Assembly: GCA_027532555.1 (NCBI GenBank)
Contig: JAPZTJ010000073.1
Location: 1-39,353 of the forward strand
Direction: 5' to 3'
DNA from: Aquidulcibacter sp.
Lineage (GTDB): Bacteria; Pseudomonadota; Alphaproteobacteria; Caulobacterales; Aquidulcibacteraceae
DNA length: 39,353 nt
In this document: in pieces, positions 27,012 through 34,944 of the stretch
How positions within the stretch are numbered: the first letter of the stretch is position 1
How the letters are laid out: each line of letters begins with the position of its first letter
Position numbers and translations under genes: made by a program
Notes under the pieces: generated by a model
Told to the model about the DNA's origin: nothing
The model's database searches: none
Seen by the model: the letters and a program-made list of their open reading frames with translations, nothing else

Positions 27012-28052
27012 ATGGGTCACGCCGCCGTAAAACATGACTACCACCTCGTCGATCCCAGCCCTTGGCCGGTTGTATCGTCGCTGGCACTTTTCATTCTGGC
27101 CATTGGTGCCGTTATCTTCATGAAGGGCTTTGTCGATGATCCTTTGTCGGTCATCCAAGGCTATTTCGCCAATGAAGAAGCGGCCAAAGCTGCTTTGGCT
27201 GGTGGCTGGAAAACCGTTGAAGCTGGCCTTCAGGCCAATTCCGGCTTCCAAGGTCTCGATCCTGCACTGCAGGCCAAAACAATCGCAGACTTCAAGACGT
27301 CCCAGCAATGGTACTGGCTCTTGGGCAAGGGCGACCCGATCGTTTTGGTCGGTGGCTTCCTCTTCACGATTTACTGCATGGCCTCTTGGTGGGGCGATGT
27401 GATCAAGGAAAGCCATAAGGGCGATCATACACCTGTCGTCGGCATTGGCCTGCGGTATGGCATGATCTTGTTCATTGCCTCTGAAGTCATGTTCTTCGTG
27501 GCTTGGTTCTGGATGTTCTTTGAAGTCGGCTTGTATGCCGATGAGCGCACGCTCTCCACCATCCCAGAAGTCGCTTCGGCTTGGGCAACTTGGCCGCCAG
27601 AAGGGGTCGAAACCCTTGATGCGTTCCACCTGCCACTCATGAACACGCTGGTTCTGTTGCTGTCGGGCACCACGGTCACCTGGGCGCACCATTCGTTGCA
27701 AGAAGGCAACCGCAAAGGTGCGCAATTAGGCTTGATCATTACGGTTCTGTTGGGCTTGGGCTTCACCGGATTGCAGGTTCTGGAATATGAGCATGCCTTG
27801 CATGAAAAATATTTCGGCTTCGGCGGTGAAACCGTTGGCGTTTATGGCTCGTCCTTCTTTATGGCGACAGGCTTCCACGGCGCACACGTCATCATCGGCA
27901 CCATCTTCTTGGCGGTCTGCTTATTCCGCCTGATGGCTGGCCACTTCACCGAAAAGAAGCACTTTGGCTTTGAAGCGGCTGCTTGGTACTGGCACTTCGT
28001 GGACGTGGTGTGGCTGTTCTTGTTTGCCTTCGTCTACGTAGCCTTCGCGTAA
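27012..28052 (+). CDS. coxC: Cytochrome c oxidase subunit III with long first loop
   Basis: A 346-aa seven-helix subunit that stabilises the catalytic core and the proton pathway. Start [15 protein letters not shown] and later motifs [41 protein letters not shown] and [18 protein letters not shown] are standard. Typical bacterial homologues have about 265-290 residues. Here about 60 extra residues (roughly 43-105, largely hydrophilic and helical) lie between helix 1 and helix 2, on the periplasmic side by the family topology. No frameshift is needed; codon use looks uniform. It is followed by a strong terminator. Confidence 0.95.
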   Translation: MGHAAVKHDYHLVDPSPWPVVSSLALFILAIGAVIFMKGFVDDPLSVIQGYFANEEAAKAALAGGWKTVEAGLQANSGFQGLDPALQAKTIADFKTSQQWYWLLGKGDPIVLVGGFLFTIYCMASWWGDVIKESHKGDHTPVVGIGLRYGMILFIASEVMFFVAWFWMFFEVGLYADERTLSTIPEVASAWATWPPEGVETLDAFHLPLMNTLVLLLSGTTVTWAHHSLQEGNRKGAQLGLIITVLLGLGFTGLQVLEYEHALHEKYFGFGGETVGVYGSSFFMATGFHGAHVIIGTIFLAVCLFRLMAGHFTEKKHFGFEAAAWYWHFVDVVWLFLFAFVYVAFA

Positions 28053-28076
28053 GCTGGCGCTACATCACAGACTGAG

Positions 28077-28109
28077 TGGGCGGGAGGCAACTCCCGCCCA
28101 TTGTCGTTT
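28077..28109 (+). terminator. Intrinsic terminator after coxC
   Basis: Perfect 10-bp arms TGGGCGGGAG and CTCCCGCCCA around GCAA (28077-28100), followed by TTGTCGTTT. It marks the end of the oxidase transcript 24 nt after the coxC stop. Confidence 0.8.
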
Positions 28110-28211
28110 CAAGCCCTTGTTTCTGCAAAACCTGTCCGCGCGCCGGATCGTTTGTGCTAAGGGGGCGCACGAAACCAAAATTGGTGAACCAGATTGACTG
28201 GACAGAAATAG

Positions 28212-28583
28212 ATGGCGGTAAATGTGTGGAAGGCAGGGCTGCTGAGCTTGTGTCCCAATTGCGGGCAGGCACCCCTGTTTGACGGCTTGTTGACGATCAA
28301 GCCCTGTTGCCCATCCTGCAAAGCCGATTTTTCCATCGAAGATGCTGGTGACGGCCCGGCCGTTTTTGTTATTCTGGCGGCTGGTGCCATATGTGTGCCG
28401 TTGATCCTGATCGCTGAATTAGCCTTTCGCCCGCCGATTTGGCTCCTTATTCTGATCGCTTTGCCGTTCACCGCAGCCGTATGCATCGGCTTGTTGCGAC
28501 CCTTCAAGGCAATGATGTTTGCCATGCAATGGCGCTATCGGGCAGGCGAAGGTCAGCAGGCTCGAAAGTATCCCCATGACTAA
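28212..28583 (+). CDS. DUF983 family membrane protein
   Basis: A 123-aa protein with a zinc-ribbon-like N-terminus (C14-P-N-C17 and C33-P-S-C36), then two membrane helices (about 50-70 and 75-96) and a basic end. DUF983 is usually found beside surf1 and coxC in alphaproteobacteria, suggesting a role in oxidase assembly; the reaction is unknown. It overlaps surf1 by 8 nt, so the two are co-translated. Confidence 0.88.
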   Translation: MAVNVWKAGLLSLCPNCGQAPLFDGLLTIKPCCPSCKADFSIEDAGDGPAVFVILAAGAICVPLILIAELAFRPPIWLLILIALPFTAAVCIGLLRPFKAMMFAMQWRYRAGEGQQARKYPHD

Positions 28584-29472
28584 GCCGCCTCTAGTCGAAA
28601 CCCCAGAAGGCTGGGTTCCTGCCGGTCTAAAAGTGCGGGGCAAAGCAAGTGCAACGGCTCCTAAGGCCCAGCCTGACGTGGGACCCGCATCCCTTGCAGA
28701 GTCTGTGCTAGTGGCTGAACCCGAAGCAGACCCACCCAAGACAGCCGCAGAGTCCAAAGCCAGCTTTCGTCCCATGCCGGTTTTGACCGTCTTGTCGATC
28801 ATCTGCTTAGGCATTTTATACATGCTCGGTGATTGGCAATGGGCCAAATATGTTGAGAAGTCGCGCGCGCCCGCACTTAGTACCGCCACTGCGCCTGTGT
28901 CAGTTGCAGCGGCCTTACAATCATCCCAGCCTGACTATCGCCCGGTAGAGCTGACTGGCTTGGTTGACCCGCGCAGCGTCAAAGTGCGCGCGCTACGCGA
29001 TGGCATCAGCGGCTATCGCATCTTTAGCCCAGTTGTCTTGGAAGATGGTTGGATTTTCGTTGATCGCGGCTTTGTCGCCGAAGCTGATGCTAACAAAGTG
29101 CCAGCCTTGTCTGGGCAGGTTAGTTACCGTGGCGTGCTGCGCAAGGGGGCCAAAGCCAATAGCTTTACGCCTGATAATGATCCGGTCCTGAACGTTTGGT
29201 TTTGGCCAGACTTACCTGCCATGGGAACCAGTTTGAAACTGACAGGTGGGTCGCCTGCTTATTATGTTGCCCTCAATCTGGTCGACCCGTTGGCGACCGG
29301 TCAGACGCAGATCAACCCGTGGGCCGATAGCAAAGGCGCTAATCAAATCCCCCCCGAAAGACACTTAGGCTATGCCTTAACATGGTGGGGGTTTGGCTTC
29401 GCGCTCATCGGGGTCTATACGGGCCTGCATATCCGTACCGGCCGACTGCGATTTGGACGCTCCCCCTCCTAA
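28576..29472 (+). CDS. surf1: SURF1 family oxidase assembly protein
   Basis: A 298-aa protein with the SURF1 topology: helix 1 (LTVLSIICLGILYMLGDWQW), a periplasmic domain (YRPVELTGLVDPRSVKVRALRDG, then VFVDRGFV-like GWIFVDRGFVAEAD), and helix 2 in the C-terminal PPERHLGYALTWWGFGFALIGVYTG. SURF1 helps place heme a in subunit I. The N-terminus is extended by about 65 mostly Ala/Pro/Glu residues before helix 1. The ATG at 28576 lies within the end of the DUF983 gene; the open frame upstream of it is overlap only. Confidence 0.9.
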   Translation: MTKPPLVETPEGWVPAGLKVRGKASATAPKAQPDVGPASLAESVLVAEPEADPPKTAAESKASFRPMPVLTVLSIICLGILYMLGDWQWAKYVEKSRAPALSTATAPVSVAAALQSSQPDYRPVELTGLVDPRSVKVRALRDGISGYRIFSPVVLEDGWIFVDRGFVAEADANKVPALSGQVSYRGVLRKGAKANSFTPDNDPVLNVWFWPDLPAMGTSLKLTGGSPAYYVALNLVDPLATGQTQINPWADSKGANQIPPERHLGYALTWWGFGFALIGVYTGLHIRTGRLRFGRSPS

Positions 29473-29496
29473 ACTTCAACACGATAAAGCAAAATC

Positions 29497-30897
29497 ATGC
29501 GCTATATTTCGACCCGTGGCGGGTCCCCCTCGGTTTCCTTCCTTGACGCTCTCTTGACTGGCCTCGCGCCGGACGGCGGTCTCTATGTGCCTGAGAGTTG
29601 GCCGCGCTTAAGTGCGGAGCAAATCCGCGCAGCGGCGACTGCACCCTATGCGGAAACTGCAGCGGCAGTTTTGTCTTTGTTTGCTGGCAAAGACCTCAGC
29701 ATGGGCGAAGCCATCGGCCTGACTGAAGAGGCCTATGGCGGCCAATGGGCTAATCCCGGCATCACGCCGGTGCAGCAAGTTGGGCCGGGGGATTATATTT
29801 TAGAATTGTTCCATGGGCCGTCTTTGGCCTTCAAAGACATTGCGATGCAATTGTTGGCCGGGCTTTACAGCCTTGCGCTGGAGCGCCGGGACGCGCGCTT
29901 GGCCATTGTGTGCGCTACCTCGGGCGATACCGGCGGGGCAGCGGTGGAAGCGTTGAAAGAAACTGACCGCGTGGATCTGTTTGTCCTGATGCCCAAGGGG
30001 CGCGTGTCAGATGTGCAGCGCCGCTTTATGACTGCTTCGGGCGGCGACAACGTGCACGCACTCAATATCGAGGGTGACTTCGACACGGCGCAAGCCCTTG
30101 TGAAAGCAATGTTTGCTGACAAGAACTTCGCCCAAGAAGTCGCGCTTTCGCCGGTCAATTCGATCAACTGGGCCCGCATCATGGCGCAGTCGGTTTATTA
30201 TGTTGCGGCTTCGACCGCATTGTCTGCCGCGGGCCCCGTGAACTTCACCGTGCCATCGGGCAATTTCGGCGATGCTTTGGCAGGCTATGTTGCCAAGATG
30301 ATCGGGGCACCGATTGGCCGCATCATGATCGCAACCAATGCAAATGACGGGATCGCCCAAGCCTTTGAAACCGGCACCTATGCCAAGTCCCAAGCAAGCC
30401 TTGCGACCTTAAGCCCGGCGATGGACATTAGTGTCGCCAGCAATTTTGAGCGCATTATCTTTGAAGCTGTTGGCCGTGATGCTGCTGTTCTGAAAAAGCT
30501 CTATGACCAGTTTGGCCAAAGCGGTTCGTTTGACATTCCGGCCCCCGCACTCGACATGTTGAAACAGCATTTTGACGCGTTTGGCGTTGACGACCAAGAA
30601 ACGCGTTGGGCCTTGGCCGATTGTTTTGAACAGACCGGGGAAGTTTTGTGTCCGCACACGGCGGTGGGCTGGCGCGCCCGCTTTGGTGAGGATGAGATTA
30701 AAGGTGCCCGCGTCTTGCTGGCGACCGCTCATCCGGCAAAGTTTCCAGAGACGGTTGAGGCCATCTTGGGTCAAGCGCCCGGCCTGCCGCGCCATTGCGC
30801 CGATCTTCTCGAACGCAAAGAAGTCATGGTGGACATGCCGGCCGATGTCGCTGCCGTCAAAGCCTATATCCGCGCCCATATCGGCACCACAGCATGA
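29497..30897 (+). CDS. thrC: Threonine synthase
   Basis: A 466-aa PLP enzyme that turns O-phosphohomoserine into threonine and phosphate. The PLP lysine is K113 in LFHGPSLAFKDIAMQ, and the phosphate loop of PLP is seen as CATSGDTGGAA. Size and N-terminus (MRYISTRGGSPSVSFLDALL) match the long proteobacterial class. Its stop overlaps the start of the M16 peptidase gene (ATGA); the thrC-M16 pair behind the cox cluster is conserved in many alphaproteobacteria. Confidence 0.96.
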   Translation: MRYISTRGGSPSVSFLDALLTGLAPDGGLYVPESWPRLSAEQIRAAATAPYAETAAAVLSLFAGKDLSMGEAIGLTEEAYGGQWANPGITPVQQVGPGDYILELFHGPSLAFKDIAMQLLAGLYSLALERRDARLAIVCATSGDTGGAAVEALKETDRVDLFVLMPKGRVSDVQRRFMTASGGDNVHALNIEGDFDTAQALVKAMFADKNFAQEVALSPVNSINWARIMAQSVYYVAASTALSAAGPVNFTVPSGNFGDALAGYVAKMIGAPIGRIMIATNANDGIAQAFETGTYAKSQASLATLSPAMDISVASNFERIIFEAVGRDAAVLKKLYDQFGQSGSFDIPAPALDMLKQHFDAFGVDDQETRWALADCFEQTGEVLCPHTAVGWRARFGEDEIKGARVLLATAHPAKFPETVEAILGQAPGLPRHCADLLERKEVMVDMPADVAAVKAYIRAHIGTTA

Positions 30898-32168
30898 GCG
30901 CTGCGAGCTTAAAGACCCTCTCCAATGGCGTCCGCCTCCTGATGGACCCGATCCCGGGCCTCGCCAGCACCTGCGTTGGTGTTTGGGTAAAAGCGGGCAC
31001 GCGGTCTGAGACGATGCGCGAAAATGGCATTGCCCATCTCTTGGAACATTTGGTGTTCAAGGGTGCCGGTGGGCGCGATGCGCGCACCCTCGCTGAAGAA
31101 GCTGAAGGCCGTGGCATCTATCTTAATGCCGCAACCGGTTACGAGCGGACAGGCTTTTTCGCCCGTTGCCTCGCCGATGATGCGTCGTTTGCGCTTGGTT
31201 TGACGACAGACCTCGTGTTGAAGCCCCATCTGCGGGCCGAAGACTTGGCGCTTGAAAAAGGGGTAGTGCTGCAGGAAATCGGTGAAGCCTTTGACGATCC
31301 TGAGGATCGCTGTGGTGTACTCCATCAGTTCGCAGCTTTCCCGGATCATGCTTTGGGTCGCCCCATTTTGGGGGATGAGGCCAGCCTCGCTGGCATCGAT
31401 CAAGCGGCTATCCATGCTTTCCGTGGCCGCGCCTATGCTCCGTCCAGCATGCTGGTCGCCGTGTCAGGGGCCTTGGATGAGGCCGAGATCGAAGATCAAG
31501 TTGAACGCGCTTTTGGTGACTTAGCGCCGTTTGATCCCGCCGCGACCGAGCCCGCCAAAGTCGGCGGTCGGGCTTTGAGCGAGGTGCGCGATGCAGAACA
31601 AGTCCACCTGACCTTCTCCTTGCCCGGGCCGCGTATGGGCGGCGAAGAGGCGATTGCGGCGCGGGTTATGTGTGAGATTTTGGGCGGCGGCATGGCGTCG
31701 CGTCTGTTCCAAGACCTGCGCGAGACCCGGGGCCTCGTCTATTCGGTCGAGGCATTCTGCGACCTTTATGAGGATTCAGGCCGTATTTGCGTCTCCGTCG
31801 GCTGTGGTCCGGCCGACGCTGGCGATGTGGCACGCCGCACGGCGGATCATTTGGTGCAAATGGCCGAGCATGGCCCAACGCCTTTGGAACTTAAACGCGC
31901 GGTTCGCATTCTCGAAGCCAGTATGATGATGGCCGCTGAAAGCCCCGCCGCCCGCTGTGAAGCCGCCGTCAGCCAGACGCTTCTCTATGGTCGCCCCTTG
32001 CCGCTCTCTGACGTTTCGGCACGGATTAGGCGCGTGGAGGCACCAGCTGTGCAACAGGCTGCACGTGCGGCTGTCGCTGCCGCTGAACAGGGTTTAGCTG
32101 CCGCAGCAGCGATTGGACCGGCCGCAGGGCTTGCGGCGGCACCCCTTTTCACGGCAAGCTTCGCCTAA
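30894..32168 (+). CDS. M16 family zinc peptidase (mitochondrial-processing-peptidase-like)
   Basis: A 424-aa protein with the inverted zinc motif H48-L-L-E51-H52 and the third ligand E128 (VVLQEIGEAFDDPED), exactly the spacing of the pitrilysin family. The size fits the single-chain, MPP-beta-like bacterial enzymes. A glycine-rich loop (EILGGGMASRLFQDLRETRGLVYSV) in the second half is the dimer and substrate-contact region. It has no signal peptide and likely degrades peptides in the cytoplasm. It begins on the thrC stop codon, and the upstream open frame to 30795 is rejected. Confidence 0.93.
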   Translation: MSAASLKTLSNGVRLLMDPIPGLASTCVGVWVKAGTRSETMRENGIAHLLEHLVFKGAGGRDARTLAEEAEGRGIYLNAATGYERTGFFARCLADDASFALGLTTDLVLKPHLRAEDLALEKGVVLQEIGEAFDDPEDRCGVLHQFAAFPDHALGRPILGDEASLAGIDQAAIHAFRGRAYAPSSMLVAVSGALDEAEIEDQVERAFGDLAPFDPAATEPAKVGGRALSEVRDAEQVHLTFSLPGPRMGGEEAIAARVMCEILGGGMASRLFQDLRETRGLVYSVEAFCDLYEDSGRICVSVGCGPADAGDVARRTADHLVQMAEHGPTPLELKRAVRILEASMMMAAESPAARCEAAVSQTLLYGRPLPLSDVSARIRRVEAPAVQQAARAAVAAAEQGLAAAAAIGPAAGLAAAPLFTASFA

Positions 32169-32192
32169 ATCGCACAAAAGGACCGAAACGGG

Positions 32193-32792
32193 GTGTTTCT
32201 CAATCTGGTCAATCCAAGTGAAAGCAAATTGCGCCTCGAAGGTGAGGGTGTCTATTTGCGTGAAGCGACCAAGGGCGACTATCAGGCTTGGGCAGAGTTA
32301 CGGGCAGCGAGCGAGACTTGGCTGGTGCCTTGGGAGCCTGAATGGCGTTTCGATGAATTGTCGCGCGCTTGCTATCTTTGGCGTCTGCAAGGCTGGCGAC
32401 ATGATGTCAAATTGGGCTTGGCTTCGCCATTTTTGGTATTTCGTTCCAGCGATGATGCGCTTGTCGGCGGCGTGAATATCTCAAACATCCGTCGCGGCGT
32501 GGCCCAGGATTGCACGATTGGCTATTGGGTCGGTCAACCTTTTGCGCGGCAGGGCTTCACCCGCGCTGCCGTGCGCGCCGTTGTCTCTTATGCGTTCGGA
32601 CCGCTTGGTCTACACCGCGTACAGGCGGCCTGCGTGCCAACAAACTTCCGTTCCCGCGGCCTTTTGCAAAGCATTGGCTTTCAAGAAGAGGGACTGGCCA
32701 GACAATATCTAAAAATCAATGGCGAATGGAAGGACCATGTCCTCTATGCCATTTTGGCCAATGAGTTTCATGAGGGCCTGTTGAAGGTTTAG
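32193..32792 (+). CDS. GNAT-family acetyltransferase, RimJ/RimL-like
   Basis: A 199-aa N-acetyltransferase. The core shows GVNISNIRRGVAQDCTIGYWVGQPFARQGFTRAAVRAVVSYAF, with acetyl-CoA contacts at ARQGFTR, and GLHRVQAACVPTNFRSRGLLQSIGFQEEG, the usual RimJ pattern of N-terminal amine or ribosomal protein acetylation. It probably starts at GTG 32193, with AAAGGA 10 nt upstream; it follows the M16 gene by 24 bp and may be its third operon member. The substrate is not known. Confidence 0.88.
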   Translation: MFLNLVNPSESKLRLEGEGVYLREATKGDYQAWAELRAASETWLVPWEPEWRFDELSRACYLWRLQGWRHDVKLGLASPFLVFRSSDDALVGGVNISNIRRGVAQDCTIGYWVGQPFARQGFTRAAVRAVVSYAFGPLGLHRVQAACVPTNFRSRGLLQSIGFQEEGLARQYLKINGEWKDHVLYAILANEFHEGLLKV

Positions 32793-32827
32793 GGCGCTTT
32801 GGGCACCAAATGCGAACCAAAAGGATC

Positions 32828-32929
32828 GCGCAACAAAAGTTGCGCATCTATACTCGGGTCCAAGCGCAGCTAGTGCTGCGCGCTCCTTTAAAGGCGAATG
32901 AGGCGGTGCATTCCTAAAGGAATGGCACC
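32828..32929. terminator. Three tandem hairpins between convergent genes
   Basis: Within 102 bp lie GCGCAAC-AAAA-GTTGCGC (32828-32845), GCGCAGC-TAGT-GCTGCGC (32864-32881) and GGTGC-ATTCC-TAAA-GGAAT-G-GCACC (32905-32929, one bulge). All sit between the convergent GNAT gene and yqgE, so they could end transcripts from both sides. None is followed by a long T-run on either strand. Confidence 0.6.
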
Positions 32930-33493
32930 CTAGGCCCGCCCGGCATTCTGCGATATCTGCCACGGCTCTAGCCCAAAGCGGCTGATAGCATCTTCCCATT
33001 TGTCGTCCAGATTGGCGGTGGCAAAGACTGCGTCAATGTCGCCTTCGGTGACAAGCCAGGCATTGTCCTTGATTTCGGCTTCCAGCTGGCCTGCATCCCA
33101 GCCTGAATAACCCAAGGCCAATGTGGCGCGGCTGGGCTTTATGCCTTGGGCAATGGCTTGAAGAACGTCGCGCGTGGCCGTCATGCGCAAGCCACCCATG
33201 ATGGGGCTGGTGGTCTCATCGCTTGACCAATCATCAGTGTGGAGCACAAAGCCCCGATCTCGCTGACAGGGCCCACCATCGAGCACAGGAATCGCTGGGA
33301 CCCGGATTGCGCAATCAATACCTAATTGGTCGAGCAAGTCGGGCAACATCAGGCGCGGCATCGCCCGATTGATCACAATGCCCATCGCGTGGGTTTCATC
33401 ATGGTCGCACACCAGTATCACCGAGCGTTTAAAACGACGGTCTGCCATTGAAGGGGTGGCAATCAGGAAGCGTCCGACCAGCGAGTTTCTCAT
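32930..33493 (-). CDS. yqgE: YqgE/AlgH family protein
   Basis: A 187-aa protein of the UPF0301/AlgH family: N-terminus SLVGRFLIATPSMADRRFKRSVILVCDHDETHAMGIVINR and a second conserved block LDGGPCQRDRGFVLHTDDW. The C-terminal LALGYSGWDAGQLEAEIKDNAWLV is typical. The name comes from a link to alginate regulation in Pseudomonas, but the biochemical function is unknown. It has no obvious ribosome binding site. Confidence 0.93.
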   Translation of the reverse strand: MRNSLVGRFLIATPSMADRRFKRSVILVCDHDETHAMGIVINRAMPRLMLPDLLDQLGIDCAIRVPAIPVLDGGPCQRDRGFVLHTDDWSSDETTSPIMGGLRMTATRDVLQAIAQGIKPSRATLALGYSGWDAGQLEAEIKDNAWLVTEGDIDAVFATANLDDKWEDAISRFGLEPWQISQNAGRA

Positions 33494-33624
33494 AAAGTGA
33501 TCGTGTTGCTAAAATCTCTTGCTGTCTAGTCTGAATTTTTAGTTTTAGGTTGTTCGTTTGAGTTAAATTGTCGCGCCTTGCGCCTACAGCAGGCAAAATC
33601 TCGAAAGTAGGCGGCGGTAATTCT

Positions 33625-33672
33625 GCACCCAGATTTGCACCCAGATTTGCACCCAGATTTGCGCCCACATTT
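33625..33672. repeat. Four tandem 12-bp units
   Basis: Three perfect copies of GCACCCAGATTT (33625-33660) followed by a degenerate fourth copy GCGCCCACATTT (33661-33672), in the intergenic region between yqgE and the peroxiredoxin gene. On the minus strand the repeat would translate as Gly-Ala-Asn-Leu units in a frame opened by a GTG. The copy number is likely to vary by slippage. Confidence 0.85.
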
Positions 33673-33786
33673 GAGCATGGTCATATCTTTGAATCACAGA
33701 GGCGATAGATTATCTAGCAAGCATGCGGCTGGCGCTGACGCCCTTTGGCGGAAAGATGGTATGGCCGCCATGATGGAGAACGACAG

Positions 33787-34281
33787 ATGACAATCAAAGT
33801 AGGCGACAGCCTTCCAGACGCAACCTTCATGGTCCCTACCGCTGACGGTCCAGCGCCACGCACCACGGCTGACATTTTTACCGGCAAAAAGGTCGCTTTG
33901 TTCGCCGTCCCCGGCGCCTATACGCCAACCTGCTCGGCCAAGCATTTGCCGTCCTATAAGGAAAAGGCCGCTGAATTGGCCGCTAAGGGCGTCGACGCGA
34001 TTGCGTGTTTGTCGGTGAACGATGTGTTCGTCATGGGCGCTTGGGCTAAGGATCAGGGCGTCAGCGATGAAATCATCATGCTGGCCGATGGCAGCGGCAA
34101 TTTCGCCAAGGCGATTGGCCTTGAGATGGATGCGTCGAAGTTTGGCATGGGCGTGCGCTCACAGCGTTTCTCGCTGGTCGCTGACAATGGCGTCGTGACG
34201 CATTTGTTTGTGGAAGCGCCTGCAGAATATAAGGTTTCCGGCGCTGAATATATGCTGGAGCATATGCAAGCTTCGCCCTGA
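33787..34281 (+). CDS. Peroxiredoxin (Prx5-like)
   Basis: A 164-aa thiol peroxidase of the Prx5/AHP1 group. The peroxidatic cysteine is C49 in VPGAYTPTCSAKHLP, and the segment FSLVADNGVVTHLFVE follows at the C-terminal side. It reduces hydrogen peroxide and alkyl hydroperoxides using glutathione/glutaredoxin or thioredoxin. GGAG lies 9 nt upstream of the ATG at 33787; the open frame upstream to 33745 is rejected. A strong terminator follows. Confidence 0.94.
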   Translation: MTIKVGDSLPDATFMVPTADGPAPRTTADIFTGKKVALFAVPGAYTPTCSAKHLPSYKEKAAELAAKGVDAIACLSVNDVFVMGAWAKDQGVSDEIIMLADGSGNFAKAIGLEMDASKFGMGVRSQRFSLVADNGVVTHLFVEAPAEYKVSGAEYMLEHMQASP

Positions 34282-34311
34282 TCGCTTTGCCGATTAGGAC
34301 CGACCCAATGG

Positions 34312-34350
34312 CCCCGCCTTCGTAGTGCACGAAGGCGGGGTTTCTTGTTT
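34312..34350 (+). terminator. Strong terminator between peroxiredoxin and DUF2147 genes
   Basis: Perfect 12-bp arms CCCCGCCTTCGT and ACGAAGGCGGGG around AGTGC (34312-34340), followed by TTTCTTGTTTT. It serves the peroxiredoxin gene, and can act on the converging DUF2147 gene as well. Confidence 0.85.
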
Positions 34351-34781
34351 TAGGTGGCAGGCGTCCAAGTTTGGCCGATACAGATGGGGCCAACACAGCC
34401 TTTGACTTCTAACTTGCCATCGCGCTTTCGGCGAAACTCACTGCGATAAACCTTGCCTTCGGTCGGATCATAAATCTGCCCGCCCGTGAACTTCCCATCG
34501 GGCTGAGCGGTGAACCCCGTCAAAATCGCCATGCCGACAATCGAGCGCGTCCGCAATTTTGGGTCCGGATTTTTGGTGTCTGTGGTGGCGGCATTTTTGT
34601 CAGCCTTGGGGCCAGGGCCTACAATGCGGCCGCACGTCTGTTTGCCACAAGCTTCGATGCGGATGATGCCGCTGCCATTGGCGGTCAGCCAGCGTGTGCC
34701 ATGCAATTCGCTGGCGAAACTGGGGGTGGCGACCATGAAGGCCAAGAGGGCGGGAGCAGTCAGCTGGGTCGAAAGTTTCAT
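34350..34781 (-). CDS. DUF2147 family secreted protein
   Basis: A 143-aa protein with a signal peptide (LTAPALLAFMVATPSFA) and the small beta-barrel DUF2147 fold: GTRWLTANGSGIIRIEACGKQTCGRIVG, then TGGQIYDPTEGKVYRSEFR and the C-terminal VKGCVGPICIGQTWTP. Four cysteines could form disulfides in the periplasm. The function of DUF2147 is unknown, with links to envelope stress or PHA metabolism reported only by context. Confidence 0.88.
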   Translation of the reverse strand: MKLSTQLTAPALLAFMVATPSFASELHGTRWLTANGSGIIRIEACGKQTCGRIVGPGPKADKNAATTDTKNPDPKLRTRSIVGMAILTGFTAQPDGKFTGGQIYDPTEGKVYRSEFRRKRDGKLEVKGCVGPICIGQTWTPAT

Positions 34782-34944
34782 CGGTCTAAACCTATCATCG
34801 TGGGAGGATTTTGGCAGGTAATCTGCCTCTAGCTGTCCTCAAAATGCAGTTCAAGCCCAATTGAGACCGGTTGGCGAAATTCGCCTCGCTCGCGATGGGC
34901 TGCGGGCTTGATGATTCGGGTTTGAAGCCCCATTGTCGTGTCTG

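Noticed and set aside
33429-33668. 79-residue ORF with Gly-Ala-Asn-Leu repeats on the minus strand
   Set aside because: It overlaps the yqgE start, begins at GTG without a ribosome site, and the repeats arise from a non-coding 12-bp tandem array.
33625-33672. CRISPR-like array
   Set aside because: Units are 12 bp and directly adjacent without spacers; no cas genes are nearby.
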